A DNA stretch of 64,000 nt, taken from positions 70,184 to 134,183 of the forward strand of contig CABJAV010000008.1 in the NCBI GenBank assembly GCA_902363675.1, written 5' to 3'. The stretch is from Lachnospiraceae bacterium (GTDB lineage: Bacteria; Bacillota; Clostridia; Lachnospirales; Lachnospiraceae). The notes beneath the pieces are model-generated. The model searched no databases, had not been told where the DNA came from, and was given only the letters and a program-made list of their open reading frames with translations. The first letter of the stretch is position 1, and each line of letters begins with the position of its first letter. Below are positions 15,989-24,570 of the stretch, piece by piece. A program made the translations under genes and the position numbers.

Positions 15989-17209
15989 TTGGCAAAAAGA
16001 AAAAGAGCAATTCCACAATACGGTACAGTTACGCTTAACGGCATAGATTATTATAGAACGCGGGTTCAGAACGCAGATGGAAAACTGGTGGCCCTTTATG
16101 CGAGAACACCGGAAGAATTATATGATAAAGAGTTGGGAGCATTAGAGCAGATCGACAACGATACATTCTGTCGGAAATCCCCGACGGTTGCAGACTACTG
16201 TGAAAAATGGCTTTTGATGCAGTCGGTTCATGTGAGGGCAACCACGCTGATAGATTATACCTCAAAGGTCAGACGGCACATTATAAAAGAACTGGGACAG
16301 ATGCGGATGGCAGATGTGACACTGGATGACATTCAGCTTGCACTTGTTCCTGTTTCCGAGAAGTCCGCTTCGGTATATAAGTCAGTGGTTATCCTGTATA
16401 AATCCATTTTCCGTGCAGCAAAGGAAAGTAAGATTATTGATAACAACCCAACGATTTACCTTACAGCCAAAGGTGGAGGCGTTCCGCAGAAGGACAAAGC
16501 TGCATTGACGGATGAACAGGCCGCCAGACTGCTGGATGCCATTCAGGGACTTCCGCCGTATGTATTTGTCATGTTAGGGCTGTATGCAGGATTGCGGCGA
16601 GAAGAAATTCTTGCCCTAAAATGGGATTCTGTATATCTGGATGTGGATTGCCCTTATTTAACGGTACGCAGGGCATGGCACACGGAAAATAACAGACCGG
16701 TGATTCTGGATGAGCTGAAAACGAAAGCCGCGCATCGAAATATTCCGTTGCCGGTTTGCCTGGCGGACTGTCTGAAAGAGACAAAAGCTAATTCACAGTC
16801 AGAATATGTAGTGTCGAACAGAGACGGTGATCCGTTATCCTATACGCAGTTCAAGCGGCTCTGGCAGTATATTGTGACCCGAACTGTCAAGGAGCGTTTC
16901 TATTATCGCTACGAGGATGGAAAGCGTGTAAAGCACACGGTTACGCCGATCCTCGGTGAAAAGGCAGCACATAACGGAAAAGTGATTTACAGCTTAGATT
17001 TTGAAGTGACGCCGCACCAGCTGCGGCATACATACATTACGAATCTGATTCATTCGTCCGTAGACCCGAAAACGGTTCAATACCTGGCGGGACATGAGAG
17101 CAGTAAAATTACGATGGACATTTACGCAAAGGTCAAATACAACAGACCGGATGAGCTGGTAAGAACAATGGGTGGTGCATTTGCCCAGTGGGATGCAGCA
17201 CAGGCATAA
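15989..17209 (+). CDS. Tyrosine integrase A of element 1
   Basis: A 406-residue tyrosine recombinase with an N-terminal AP2-like arm-binding part, a SAM-like core-binding domain and the catalytic domain. Catalytic residues are visible: R in GLYAGLRREEILAL, HQLRHTYI (HxxR), H in LAGHESSKITMDIY, and the tyrosine nucleophile in MDIYAKV. A TTG at 15989 is chosen as start because AGGAGG lies eight bases before it and it aligns with the MAKKK start of integrase B. A GTG at 15980 overlaps that site. Confidence 0.92.
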   Translation: MAKRKRAIPQYGTVTLNGIDYYRTRVQNADGKLVALYARTPEELYDKELGALEQIDNDTFCRKSPTVADYCEKWLLMQSVHVRATTLIDYTSKVRRHIIKELGQMRMADVTLDDIQLALVPVSEKSASVYKSVVILYKSIFRAAKESKIIDNNPTIYLTAKGGGVPQKDKAALTDEQAARLLDAIQGLPPYVFVMLGLYAGLRREEILALKWDSVYLDVDCPYLTVRRAWHTENNRPVILDELKTKAAHRNIPLPVCLADCLKETKANSQSEYVVSNRDGDPLSYTQFKRLWQYIVTRTVKERFYYRYEDGKRVKHTVTPILGEKAAHNGKVIYSLDFEVTPHQLRHTYITNLIHSSVDPKTVQYLAGHESSKITMDIYAKVKYNRPDELVRTMGGAFAQWDAAQA

Positions 17210-17235
17210 CATTATAAAAGCAGGAAACAACGCAG

Positions 17236-17343
17236 GAGCGAGGCAAGGATGTCTCGCTCTTTGTTTTTCATAATCCGTATCTTTGATTAAGTTAGTGCTT
17301 TCTGATAAAAAGAAGGTGTGAATTTAAGAACACTCATTATCAG
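17236..17343 (+). promoter_or_regulatory. Terminator and leader hairpin between integrases A and B (element 1)
   Basis: GAGCGAG/CTCGCTC (17236-17259) followed by TTTGTTTTT is a terminator after integrase A. CTGATAA (17302-17308) and TTATCAG (17337-17343) close a hairpin with an inner GTGT/ACAC stem, directly before the AAAGGA of integrase B. In element 2 the inner stem is GTGTAG/CTACAC, so pairing is kept while bases change. Confidence 0.55.
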
Positions 17344-17358
17344 GAAAGGAAGATTTGT

Positions 17359-18600
17359 ATGGCTAAGAAAAAACAAAGTGTTCCAGAGTACGGAACGGTT
17401 ACAAGAAAAGGAACACTGTATTACAGAACCAGAATTACAGATGCCGATGGAAAGCAGGTCAGCTTATATGCGACCACCTGTGAAGAATTATATGAAAAGC
17501 AGTTGGAAGGCCGGAGACAGGTGGAGGAAATCATCTTTCGCCGGAAGCATCCGACGGTTGCCGAGTATTGTGAGAAATGGCTGCTGATGCAGTCAGCAAA
17601 GGTGTCTACGGCCACTATAAAAGGATACAGACAGAATATGAAGAATTATGTCATCAACTCTCTGGGAGATATGTATATGGAGGAAGTGACTGCGGATGAT
17701 ATTCGTCTGGCGCTTGTTCCGCTGTCTCAAAAATCGAAAGGACTGTATGATACGGTAAATATGCTGATTAAGTGTGTGTTTTATTCGGCAGAGCGCAGTC
17801 AGCTGATAACCGATAATCCGTGTGTAGGAATTTCAGCAAAGGGCGGAAAAGCATCGAAAAAGAAAGATGCCTTAACAGATCAACAGGTTGCGGTTCTGTT
17901 GGATACGGTGAAAGAGCTTCCGCCATATCTTTTTATTATGATTGGTTTGTATTCCGGCTTGCGTCGGGAAGAAATTCTTGCATTGCAATGGGATTGTGTA
18001 TTCCTGGATGAATCCACACCATACATTTCCGTGAGACGTGCATGGCGCGCGGAGCATAACAGGCCGGTGATTTCTACCGTTCTAAAGACAAAAGCAGCTA
18101 AAAGGGACATTCCCATTCCGAAGTGCCTGGTGGACTGCCTGCGGGAAGCAAAAGCCAATTCCATATCGGAGTATGTGATTGCGGACAGTGAGGGACAGCC
18201 GCTTTCCTATTCTCAGTTTACGAGAGTTTGGCAGTATGTAGTTGTTCGTTCTGCGAAAGAGAGAACTTACTATAAATATGTGAATGGACAGAGCATCAAA
18301 TATACCGTCAAGCCGACATTAGGAACAACGCAGAGGAACAATCCCAAGATTCGCTATACCCTGAATTTCGATGTAACACCGCACTTGTTGCGGCATACCT
18401 ACATCACGAATCTGCTCTATGCGGGCGTTGACCCTAAGACAGTTCAGTACCTGGCAGGGCATGAGAATAGTAAGACAACTATGGACATTTACGCGAGGGT
18501 CAAGTATAATAAACCAGAGGAACTTTTCGAGGTAGTGAATGATGCTTTGAACCAGGAGAATTTCGATGAAAAATCACTGATTTCCATGGTTAAGGAATAG
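17359..18600 (+). CDS. Tyrosine integrase B of element 1
   Basis: A 413-residue tyrosine recombinase, paralogous to integrase A. It has GLYSGLRREEILAL, HLLRHTYI, LAGHENSKTTMDIY and the nucleophile in MDIYARV. It carries its own ribosome binding site and leader hairpin. Its stop is 69 bp from the 36-bp conserved element end. Two full-length integrases in a row may act together, as in Tn554-type recombinase sets, or one may regulate the other. Confidence 0.92.
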   Translation: MAKKKQSVPEYGTVTRKGTLYYRTRITDADGKQVSLYATTCEELYEKQLEGRRQVEEIIFRRKHPTVAEYCEKWLLMQSAKVSTATIKGYRQNMKNYVINSLGDMYMEEVTADDIRLALVPLSQKSKGLYDTVNMLIKCVFYSAERSQLITDNPCVGISAKGGKASKKKDALTDQQVAVLLDTVKELPPYLFIMIGLYSGLRREEILALQWDCVFLDESTPYISVRRAWRAEHNRPVISTVLKTKAAKRDIPIPKCLVDCLREAKANSISEYVIADSEGQPLSYSQFTRVWQYVVVRSAKERTYYKYVNGQSIKYTVKPTLGTTQRNNPKIRYTLNFDVTPHLLRHTYITNLLYAGVDPKTVQYLAGHENSKTTMDIYARVKYNKPEELFEVVNDALNQENFDEKSLISMVKE

Positions 18601-18669
18601 GACAACCGACAACAGAAAATGCGAAAAAGCCCGTAATATCAAGGAAAAACGCACCATAGAGATGTTTAG

Positions 18670-18705
18670 TACGGTCTCAAAGCCGCTCGTCGTGCACCAC
18701 AGTTC
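18670..18705. repeat. Conserved element terminus, copy 1 (candidate att end)
   Basis: A 36-bp sequence beginning TACGGTCTCAAAGCCGCTCG is identical to 33726-33761. Both copies lie about 70-100 bp after the stop of an integrase B. Flanking DNA differs on the far side. It is probably the integrase-proximal end of each element. Confidence 0.6.
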
Positions 18706-18747
18706 AGCAAGCGATAATCGACTGCTCAGACTATATCAAAATGGTTC

Positions 18748-18785
18748 AAAAAGCCCGGAAAATCAAGGTTTTCCGGGCTTTTGCT
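18748..18785 (+). terminator. Strong intrinsic terminator beyond element 1
   Basis: AAAAGCCCGGAAAA pairs perfectly with TTTTCCGGGCTTTT around a TCAAGG loop. The rest of 18600-18985 has a second weaker hairpin (about 18935-18966, AGCAC/GTGCT then TTTTTT) and a TTTGGCCAAATTTGGC palindrome near 18810, but no gene. Confidence 0.85.
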
Positions 18786-18985
18786 ATATCTAAACGGGCT
18801 GATATGGTTTGGCCAAATTTGGCAAAACGAGAGCCGATTTTTGGGGTGCTTTTCAGCCCTCCTTACCTCGTTTTTTGGCTGTGGCAGTTTGGCATAGTTT
18901 GAGCTAATTTGAATAATTGAATATGAATTTGATGTAGCACACAGTATAAATGCTGGGTGCTTTTTTCATTTCAGGAACTCGTATT

Positions 18986-19577
18986 CCGGCGAGGGTATCC
19001 TGCACCACCTGGAGGGAGTAGACTTGATGCCCGCCGACATTCAACTTTCCGGTATGGAAGTATCCTTGGTAAATGCTATGAGTCGTGAGACTATCTTGCG
19101 GCAATATCTGGACACACTGAAGGGGCAATACTCCCATATCCTCATCGACTGCCAGCCCTCCCTTGGTATGCTCACAGTCAATGCGCTGGCCGCTGCGAAT
19201 AGGATCATCGTTCCCGTTCAGGCAGAGTATCTGCCCGCCAAAGGGCTGGAACAGCTTCTATCTACGGTCAGTAAGGTGAAAAGGCAGATCAATCCAAAGC
19301 TCCAGATTGACGGTATCCTGCTGACGATGGTGGATAACCGCACCAATTTTGCAAAAGAGATTTCTGCTTTGCTGCGGGACACCTATGGAAGTAAAATAAA
19401 GTCTTTGGAACGGAGATTCCACACTCTGTCCGTGCAAAGGAAATTAGCGCAGAGGGAAAAAGTATTTTCGCCCATGACCCTGGCGGCAAGGTGGCAGAGG
19501 GGTATCGAAATCTGACGAAGGAGGTGTTGAAACTTGAAAAGCAGCGCGAAAAAAGTAGAGCTGGCATCGGTAGATGA
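18986..19577 (+). pseudogene. ParA/Soj-type ATPase remnant (5' truncated, frameshifted)
   Basis: The frame reads GEGILHHLEGVDLMPADIQL and continues through YSHILIDCQPSLGMLTVNAL and VDNRTNFAKEISALL, the C-terminal two thirds of a Tn1549-type ParA. The Walker A region is absent. Near 19399 one base is missing: the frame shifts and EIPHSVRAKEISAEGKSIFA continues in the next frame to a TGA at 19577. The protein cannot work. Confidence 0.85.
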
Positions 19578-19887
19578 TTTGTTTTCTACGGAGGAGAGCC
19601 GTGCTGATGCTCAGAGAGAAAAAGTAGTAGAAATTCCGCTGTCGGAACTGCACCCGTTCAAAGGGCATCCATTCAAAGTCAAGGATGACGAAGCAATGAT
19701 GGAAACCGCAGACAGTATCAAGCAGTATGGGGTGCTGGTTCCTGCGATTGCCCGCCCTGACCCGGAGGGTGGTTATGAACTGGTGGCCGGACACAGACGG
19801 CACAGGGCAAGTGAACTGGCAGAAAAAGCGTCAGAGAGACCAGGAACGATGAAAGGAGCCGCCTATGATGGATATTTCAGCCCGTGA
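19534..19887 (+). pseudogene. ParB-like protein, truncated by deletion
   Basis: A TTG start at 19534 with GGAGGTG nearby begins a typical element ParB (IPLSELHPFKGHPFKV, VAGHRRHRASELAEK). About residue 97 the homology stops and the frame continues with an unrelated tail (ASERPGTMKGAAYDGYFSP) into the next gene's leader. The HTH and C-terminal half, and probably the genes that followed, have been deleted. Confidence 0.8.
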
Positions 19888-20140
19888 GCTGAAAGGACAC
19901 AACATTCTCGCCGTAGAGAGGTTTTGGGATAACACACGTTGGATGATTGAGTTTTCCGTCCTGCGTCCCAGCACAGCTTACGGCAGCTCCGAAGAGGAAA
20001 TGCGGCTGTTTTTGACCGAGGATGGGTATCAGGCTGCCCTGCAAAGCCAGCAGCGCCGGGAGATCAAGATCAAGCGTTACGCTCGTGTGATTGAGGGACA
20101 TATCCTCGATTTCAAACCGGGAAAACGCCGCCGCTCATAA
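19865..20140 (+). CDS. Conserved hypothetical protein of conjugative elements
   Basis: A 91-residue soluble protein (MMDISARELKGHNILAVERF...) with a basic C-terminus KPGKRRRS. AAGGAG lies about seven bases before the ATG. I do not recognise a function. It, the 53-residue gene and the membrane gene after it form a tight group that survives the parB deletion. Confidence 0.6.
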   Translation: MMDISARELKGHNILAVERFWDNTRWMIEFSVLRPSTAYGSSEEEMRLFLTEDGYQAALQSQQRREIKIKRYARVIEGHILDFKPGKRRRS

Positions 20141-20186
20141 ACCCATACAACGAAAGGAAAGAAGCGTAGCAAAGGAGTGAAAACAG

Positions 20187-20348
20187 ATGCTGACCTTTGA
20201 AAAGGTGCTGGAGATTTTTGCGGATTACCGGACTTATCTGGAGATTGAACTGACCAAAGGAAAACGGGAAGTGACGGAAGATGATGAGAGAGAAGCGGAT
20301 GCCCTGTGCAAACGGCATCTGGAGCGTTGGAGGGAGGAACTGGAATGA
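20187..20348 (+). CDS. Small acidic/basic helical protein
   Basis: A 53-residue open frame, MLTFEKVLEIFADYRTYLEI, then a charged helical tail ending RWREELE. AAAGGAGTG lies before the ATG at 20187. It overlaps the next gene by four bases (ATGA), which supports translation. Function unknown. Confidence 0.6.
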   Translation: MLTFEKVLEIFADYRTYLEIELTKGKREVTEDDEREADALCKRHLERWREELE

Positions 20349-20644
20349 AGATTTTGAAATGCTTGCTGATGATTGTAACTGCACCGGTCATTTTGGTGTT
20401 GACGCTTTTTGTCTGGCTCTGCATGGGGCTGATCTACATATCCGGTCTGGTGCTTGGTCTGCTCAGCACGGTAATTGCTCTGCTTGGCGTGGCTGTGCTT
20501 ATTACCTATTCCCCGCAGAATGGTGTGATTTTGCTGGTTATAGCTTTTTTGATTAGCCCGATGGGATTGCCGCTTGCGGCGATCTGGCTGTTAGGTAAGG
20601 TGCAGGATTTGAAATATGCAATTCAGGACAGAGTGTACGGGTGA
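20345..20644 (+). CDS. Small integral membrane protein of the element
   Basis: A 99-residue protein made almost entirely of hydrophobic segments (about 5-30, 31-56, 60-88), starting MKILKCLLMIVTAPVILVLT. It resembles the CD1845-type membrane proteins of Tn1549-like elements. Coupled to the preceding gene by an ATGA overlap. Confidence 0.65.
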   Translation: MKILKCLLMIVTAPVILVLTLFVWLCMGLIYISGLVLGLLSTVIALLGVAVLITYSPQNGVILLVIAFLISPMGLPLAAIWLLGKVQDLKYAIQDRVYG

Positions 20645-20792
20645 ATGTATCTTACTCACAATCGTGGTCATTGACTAAGTTGTTCTGACTAAGATGGTAG
20701 GGTTATAGTATGATAAATATTTTGCGAAAAATGGCTGAGAAAGAATTTATTTATAAATTTCGCAGAAAAACTGCAAAAACAATCCGTAAATA

Positions 20793-20821
20793 TTGACCAA
20801 GGCATTTTTAACTGTTATAAT
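20793..20821 (+). promoter_or_regulatory. Promoter of the RloAB-type pair
   Basis: TTGACC at 20793-20798 and TATAAT at 20816-20821 are 17 bp apart, 43 bp before the ATG at 20864. Confidence 0.75.
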
Positions 20822-20863
20822 AGTGACTGAAAATACGAATACTGAGAATGGAGGTATTCAATT

Positions 20864-22030
20864 ATGCTGATTCAGTTTACAGTGGAAAATCACAGGTCAA
20901 TAAAAAACAGTACCGTGATCAGTTTTGCGGCCTCTAAGGATAAGTCATTTGATGAGTATCTGCTTCGTCCAGATGAAAAGAAGGCATTGCTGCCCGTACT
21001 TGCAATTTACGGTGCAAATGCAGCCGGAAAAAGTAACGTATTACATGCAATGATGACGATGAAAGAAATGGTTGTGGGAAATGCTGCAAAAGTTTCTAAG
21101 GGACAAAAGTTGCCGTGGGAGCCGTTTGGAGGAACAAAGGTTCCGACTTCTTTTGAAATGGTATTTATTTTTCAGGGAGTTCGTTACACGTACGGTTTTT
21201 CTTTTGATGCAAAGAAGATTTACAAAGAGTATCTTTACCATTGGCCGAATGGCCGTGAAGCCTTAATTTTTTCAAGAGAAAATGGAGTGTATGAGTTCCG
21301 GGAAAATGTAAATGAGCAGGTTACTCTGAGTAACCGAACACCGGACAATAAGCTCTATCTGGTGTCCTCTAATGACTGGAATCTGCCTCAGACGGAAAAT
21401 GCTTATCAGTGGTTCCTGGAAAAGTTGACATTCCTGATGGATGAAGAGCCAGCTACCTCAGAAACTGTTGCCCAGATTGTCAGCGGTGATGATAAGAAAG
21501 CTCGAATCTTAAAAGAATTGATGCTTGCCGATCTTGGAATCACCGATGTTACAATCAAGAATACCTCTGGTAAAATACCGGTTATTACGACAACACATCG
21601 AATTATTAACGAGGACGGTACAACAGAATACTTTCAGCTTTTAATGGAGCAGGAATCTGTCGGTACACAACACTTTTTTGCCCGCATCGGAGGATGGTTG
21701 CAGGCACTTGAAAACGGCGCACTTTTAGTTGTTGATGAAATTGAAGATAGTCTGCATCCTCTTTTAACCAGAAGGTTGATTGAAATGGTGCAGGATAAGG
21801 CTGTCAATACAAAGGGAGCGCAGCTGATTTTTACAACACACGATGCAATGCTGCTTGACTTGAATTTCTTCCGTAGAGATCAGATTTGGTTTGCTGAAAA
21901 AAACGATGAGACTTGTGCAACAGAGCTTTACTCGTTGGCATCTTTCTCTCCAAGAAAAGGAGAAAATGTGCGTAAGGGTTATCTTCAGGGACGATTTGGT
22001 GCAATCCCTTTTATCGGAGGTGACGCCTGA
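20864..22030 (+). CDS. RloA-like AAA ATPase (defence system)
   Basis: A 388-residue SMC/OLD-like ATPase. The N-terminus FTVENHRSIKNSTVISFAAS and Walker A GANAAGKSN (50-58) are typical of AAA_21/RloA proteins. Walker B is ALLVVDEIEDSLHPLL and the H-switch LIFTTHD. Its stop overlaps the start of the RloB-like gene. Such pairs act as phage-triggered abortive systems in the AbiL/PARIS-like class: the ATPase senses phage and holds or fires the TOPRIM partner. The family assignment is firm; anti-phage function is inference from the family. Confidence 0.88.
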   Translation: MLIQFTVENHRSIKNSTVISFAASKDKSFDEYLLRPDEKKALLPVLAIYGANAAGKSNVLHAMMTMKEMVVGNAAKVSKGQKLPWEPFGGTKVPTSFEMVFIFQGVRYTYGFSFDAKKIYKEYLYHWPNGREALIFSRENGVYEFRENVNEQVTLSNRTPDNKLYLVSSNDWNLPQTENAYQWFLEKLTFLMDEEPATSETVAQIVSGDDKKARILKELMLADLGITDVTIKNTSGKIPVITTTHRIINEDGTTEYFQLLMEQESVGTQHFFARIGGWLQALENGALLVVDEIEDSLHPLLTRRLIEMVQDKAVNTKGAQLIFTTHDAMLLDLNFFRRDQIWFAEKNDETCATELYSLASFSPRKGENVRKGYLQGRFGAIPFIGGDA

Positions 22031-22659
22031 TGAGCAAGATGCGAAAAGAGTATGATCCGAACAAAGTTAAGCGGCGGAAGCGTAAACCGATTGTTTATAT
22101 CATCTGCGAAGGAAAAGAAACAGAGACACTTTATTTCAAACATTTTCGTTCACGAAACTGCCTGGTGGATATTATCCCAATTCCATCAAAACATAAAGCG
22201 GCGGAACATTTGGTGAAACACGCAAAATCTCTGATCTCTCAAGCAGATTATTATCCGAAAGACGGAGATCAGCTTTGGTGTGTATTTGACCGTGATGATA
22301 ATAAAGACTCTGAGCTTCAAGCTGCAATTTCCTATTCGGAGAAGCATGGGTACAAAATCGCATATTCCAATCCGGCATTTGAATATTGGTATCTGCTCCA
22401 TTTTGAAAAACGGAATGGATATTTGAAAGATTCCGCTACGGTAATTGACATCTTGAAAAACAAAGGATATTTGGAAAATTACGGAAAAAGTGTGGATGTT
22501 TTTGAAGAATTGCAGGAACACCAGCCAGAAGCTATTCAGTACGCAAAAGAACGAGTGGAGAGATTAACCAGAGATCAGGTTGCTGTGATCTGCCGAGACA
22601 GTAATCCGGTAACGACAGTCTATGAGCTGGTTGAATTTTTGAATAGTAAAAGAACATAA
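22030..22659 (+). CDS. RloB-like TOPRIM nuclease partner
   Basis: A 209-residue protein with the RloB pattern: IVYIICEGKETETLYFKHF (the TOPRIM glutamate at 27), CVFDRDDN (D87, D89, D90) and NPAFEYWYLLHF. A basic N-terminus (KVKRRKRKP) may bind nucleic acid. It shares its start base with the end of RloA, so the two are made together. Its likely job is cleavage of DNA or RNA after activation by RloA. It ends just before a terminator and the second relaxase. Confidence 0.88.
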   Translation: MSKMRKEYDPNKVKRRKRKPIVYIICEGKETETLYFKHFRSRNCLVDIIPIPSKHKAAEHLVKHAKSLISQADYYPKDGDQLWCVFDRDDNKDSELQAAISYSEKHGYKIAYSNPAFEYWYLLHFEKRNGYLKDSATVIDILKNKGYLENYGKSVDVFEELQEHQPEAIQYAKERVERLTRDQVAVICRDSNPVTTVYELVEFLNSKRT

Positions 22660-22676
22660 AATGTGCATAATGACAG

Positions 22677-22725
22677 AAAGCTGTCACTTCGACGATAAAG
22701 ATTCGTTGGGTGGCAGCTTTTGTGT
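22677..22725 (+). terminator. Terminator of the RloAB pair
   Basis: AAAGCTGTCAC pairs with GTGGCAGCTTT (one G-T pair), followed by TGTGTTT. It lies between the RloB stop and the relaxase ribosome binding site. Confidence 0.6.
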
Positions 22726-22744
22726 TTGGAGAGGAGGAAGCATT

Positions 22745-24157
22745 ATGGCAACCACAAGAATCATGCCGCTTCATGTTGGCAAAGACCGCACAGAAAGTCG
22801 GGCGATCAGTGACATCATCGATTATGTAGTAAATCCACAGAAAACAGATAATGGCAGGCTCATTACCGGCTATGCGTGTGACAGTCGGACTGCGGATGCA
22901 GAGTTCCTTCTGGCAAAGCGGCAGTACATTGCCACTACAGGACGAGTGCGTGGCACAGATGATGTGATTGCCTATCATGTACGCCAGTCCTGCCGCCCCG
23001 GTGAGATTACCCCGGAAGAAGCAAACCGGCTGGGCGTAGAATTTGCAAGGCGTTTTACCAAAGGCAATCATGCCTTTGTGGTCTGCACTCACATAGACAA
23101 GTCGCACATTCATAATCACATTATCTGGTCATCAGTCAGCTTAGAATATGACCGGAAATTCCGAAACTTTTGGGGCAGCACCAAGGCGGTTCGCCGGCTA
23201 AGTGACACCATCTGTATTGAGAATGAACTGTCCATTGTAGAGAATCCGAAACCTCACGGAAAGAGTTATAACAAATGGCTGGGCGATCAGGCAAAGCCCT
23301 CTCACCGAGAGCTGCTTCGTGTGGCGATTGACAACGCATTATCACAAAGTCCCGCTGACTTTGAAGAACTGCTGAAGTTGCTGCAAGAGTCCGGCTGTGA
23401 GGTATCAAAGCGCGGAAAATCGTATCGACTGAAGCTCTTTGGTTGGGAAAAAGCCGCCCGCATGGACAGTCTGGGCGAAGGATATGGATTGGAAGATTTG
23501 CGGGCAGTTCTCTTGGGGAAGAAAGCACATACCCAGCGAAAGAAAACAGTCGCACAGGCAGAGCCGCCGAAGGTCAATCTGCTGGTGGACATTCAGGCAA
23601 AATTGCAGGCTGGAAAAGGTGCTGGCTATGCGCGATGGGCTAAAGTTTTTAATCTGAAACAAATGGCGCAGACCATGAATTACCTGTCAGAGAACAATCT
23701 GCTGGAGTATGCGGTTTTGGAAAAAAAGACTGCGGCTGCCACGGCACATCACAATGAACTTTCGGCGCAGATCAAAGCGGCTGAAAAGCGCATGGCAGAG
23801 ATTGCTGTTCTGCGTACTCACATCGTAAATTATGCCAAGACCCGTGAGGTCTATGTGGCATACCGCAAGGCGGGTTACTCTAAGAAATTCCGGGAGGAAC
23901 ATGAGGAAGAAATTCTGCTCCACCAGGCTGCTAAGAATGCCTTTGATGAGATGGGCGTCAAGAAGCTGCCAAAGGTCAAAGAGTTACAGACAGAGTACGC
24001 AAAATTGCTGGAAGAAAAGAAAAAGACTTATTCCGAGTATCGGCGCTCCCGTGAAGAAATGTGGGAGCTTTTAACGGCAAAAGCCAATGTAGATCGGGTG
24101 CTGAAAATGGAGGTAGAACAGGATGTTGAAAAAGAAAAAGACCACGGCCAGCGGTAA
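22745..24157 (+). CDS. MobA/VirD2-type relaxase of element 2
   Basis: A 470-residue relaxase, near-identical to the one at 779 (same MATTRIMPLH start and HIDKSHIHNHIIW motif). Start 22745 is set by GGAGGAAG just upstream; an upstream ATG at 22661 lies in the terminator and is rejected. It is intact, but no coupling protein or transfer gene accompanies it in the window. Confidence 0.93.
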   Translation: MATTRIMPLHVGKDRTESRAISDIIDYVVNPQKTDNGRLITGYACDSRTADAEFLLAKRQYIATTGRVRGTDDVIAYHVRQSCRPGEITPEEANRLGVEFARRFTKGNHAFVVCTHIDKSHIHNHIIWSSVSLEYDRKFRNFWGSTKAVRRLSDTICIENELSIVENPKPHGKSYNKWLGDQAKPSHRELLRVAIDNALSQSPADFEELLKLLQESGCEVSKRGKSYRLKLFGWEKAARMDSLGEGYGLEDLRAVLLGKKAHTQRKKTVAQAEPPKVNLLVDIQAKLQAGKGAGYARWAKVFNLKQMAQTMNYLSENNLLEYAVLEKKTAAATAHHNELSAQIKAAEKRMAEIAVLRTHIVNYAKTREVYVAYRKAGYSKKFREEHEEEILLHQAAKNAFDEMGVKKLPKVKELQTEYAKLLEEKKKTYSEYRRSREEMWELLTAKANVDRVLKMEVEQDVEKEKDHGQR

Positions 24158-24184
24158 GCTGGTCCTGGTCAAAAGCGTTCGCAG

Positions 24185-24366
24185 GCACTGGACATCCGGG
24201 GGATGTCCGCTTAGTGCCGACCGGAGTGGAACGGAGACCGCGCAGCCACAGAATGATATTCTGTGTTCAAAGGGGCTTGGGGGCGCTGCCCTCAACAAGC
24301 AAGCAGAGAGGAAAATCACAAATGGATTTTCTTCCCTGCGGGCCTGTGTGTATTAACACAGGTATT
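24185..24366 (+). other. Hairpin cluster after relaxase 2
   Basis: The same hairpins as 2229-2345 are present (24247-24265, about 24303-24340 and 24342-24363). There is one extra at 24185-24217, with GCACT/AGTGC outside a perfect GGACATCC/GGATGTCC stem. Copy 1 has six bases (AACGCG) in place of the extra segment. A stub open frame with GGAGG starts at 24123 inside the relaxase end. Confidence 0.5.
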
Positions 24367-24431
24367 GCTTGCCTCTTTTCTCCGAAAATGAAAAGAACCA
24401 GTGAGAGAATCGTTAAATTTCACTCACTGGC

Positions 24432-24539
24432 TCAATTTGTTTCAAATTTCTCGGACAACTCTGTCAGTTCCTTCACTGTTTCCTGTGTGTGATGCAGCAG
24501 GGTGTCACGCATTTCTGGCAGACAGCTGCAATAAAGCAT
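24432..24539 (-). pseudogene. C-terminal remnant of the XRE repressor
   Basis: 35 codons (MLYCSCLPEMRDTLLHHTQE...) match the end of the XRE protein at 2414. The HTH half and the spacer carrying the TTCCGGT repeats are deleted. The deletion ends just upstream of the -35 box at 24542. Confidence 0.85.
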
Positions 24540-24541
24540 GC

Positions 24542-24570
24542 TTGTATTGTTCGAATTAAAGAACTATAAT
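24542..24570 (+). promoter_or_regulatory. Promoter of the HTH/BceRS operon
   Basis: TTGTAT (24542-24547) and TATAAT (24565-24570) with 17-bp spacing, the same as in element 1. The upstream operator repeats are gone. Confidence 0.7.

Noticed and set aside
18800..18905. TTTGGCCAAATTTGGC-type repeats as a replication origin or iterons
   Set aside because: Only one clear palindrome and loose relatives are present, with no Rep gene nearby.
22661..22744. N-terminal extension of relaxase 2
   Set aside because: The extra 28 codons cover the RloAB terminator and have no counterpart in relaxase 1.
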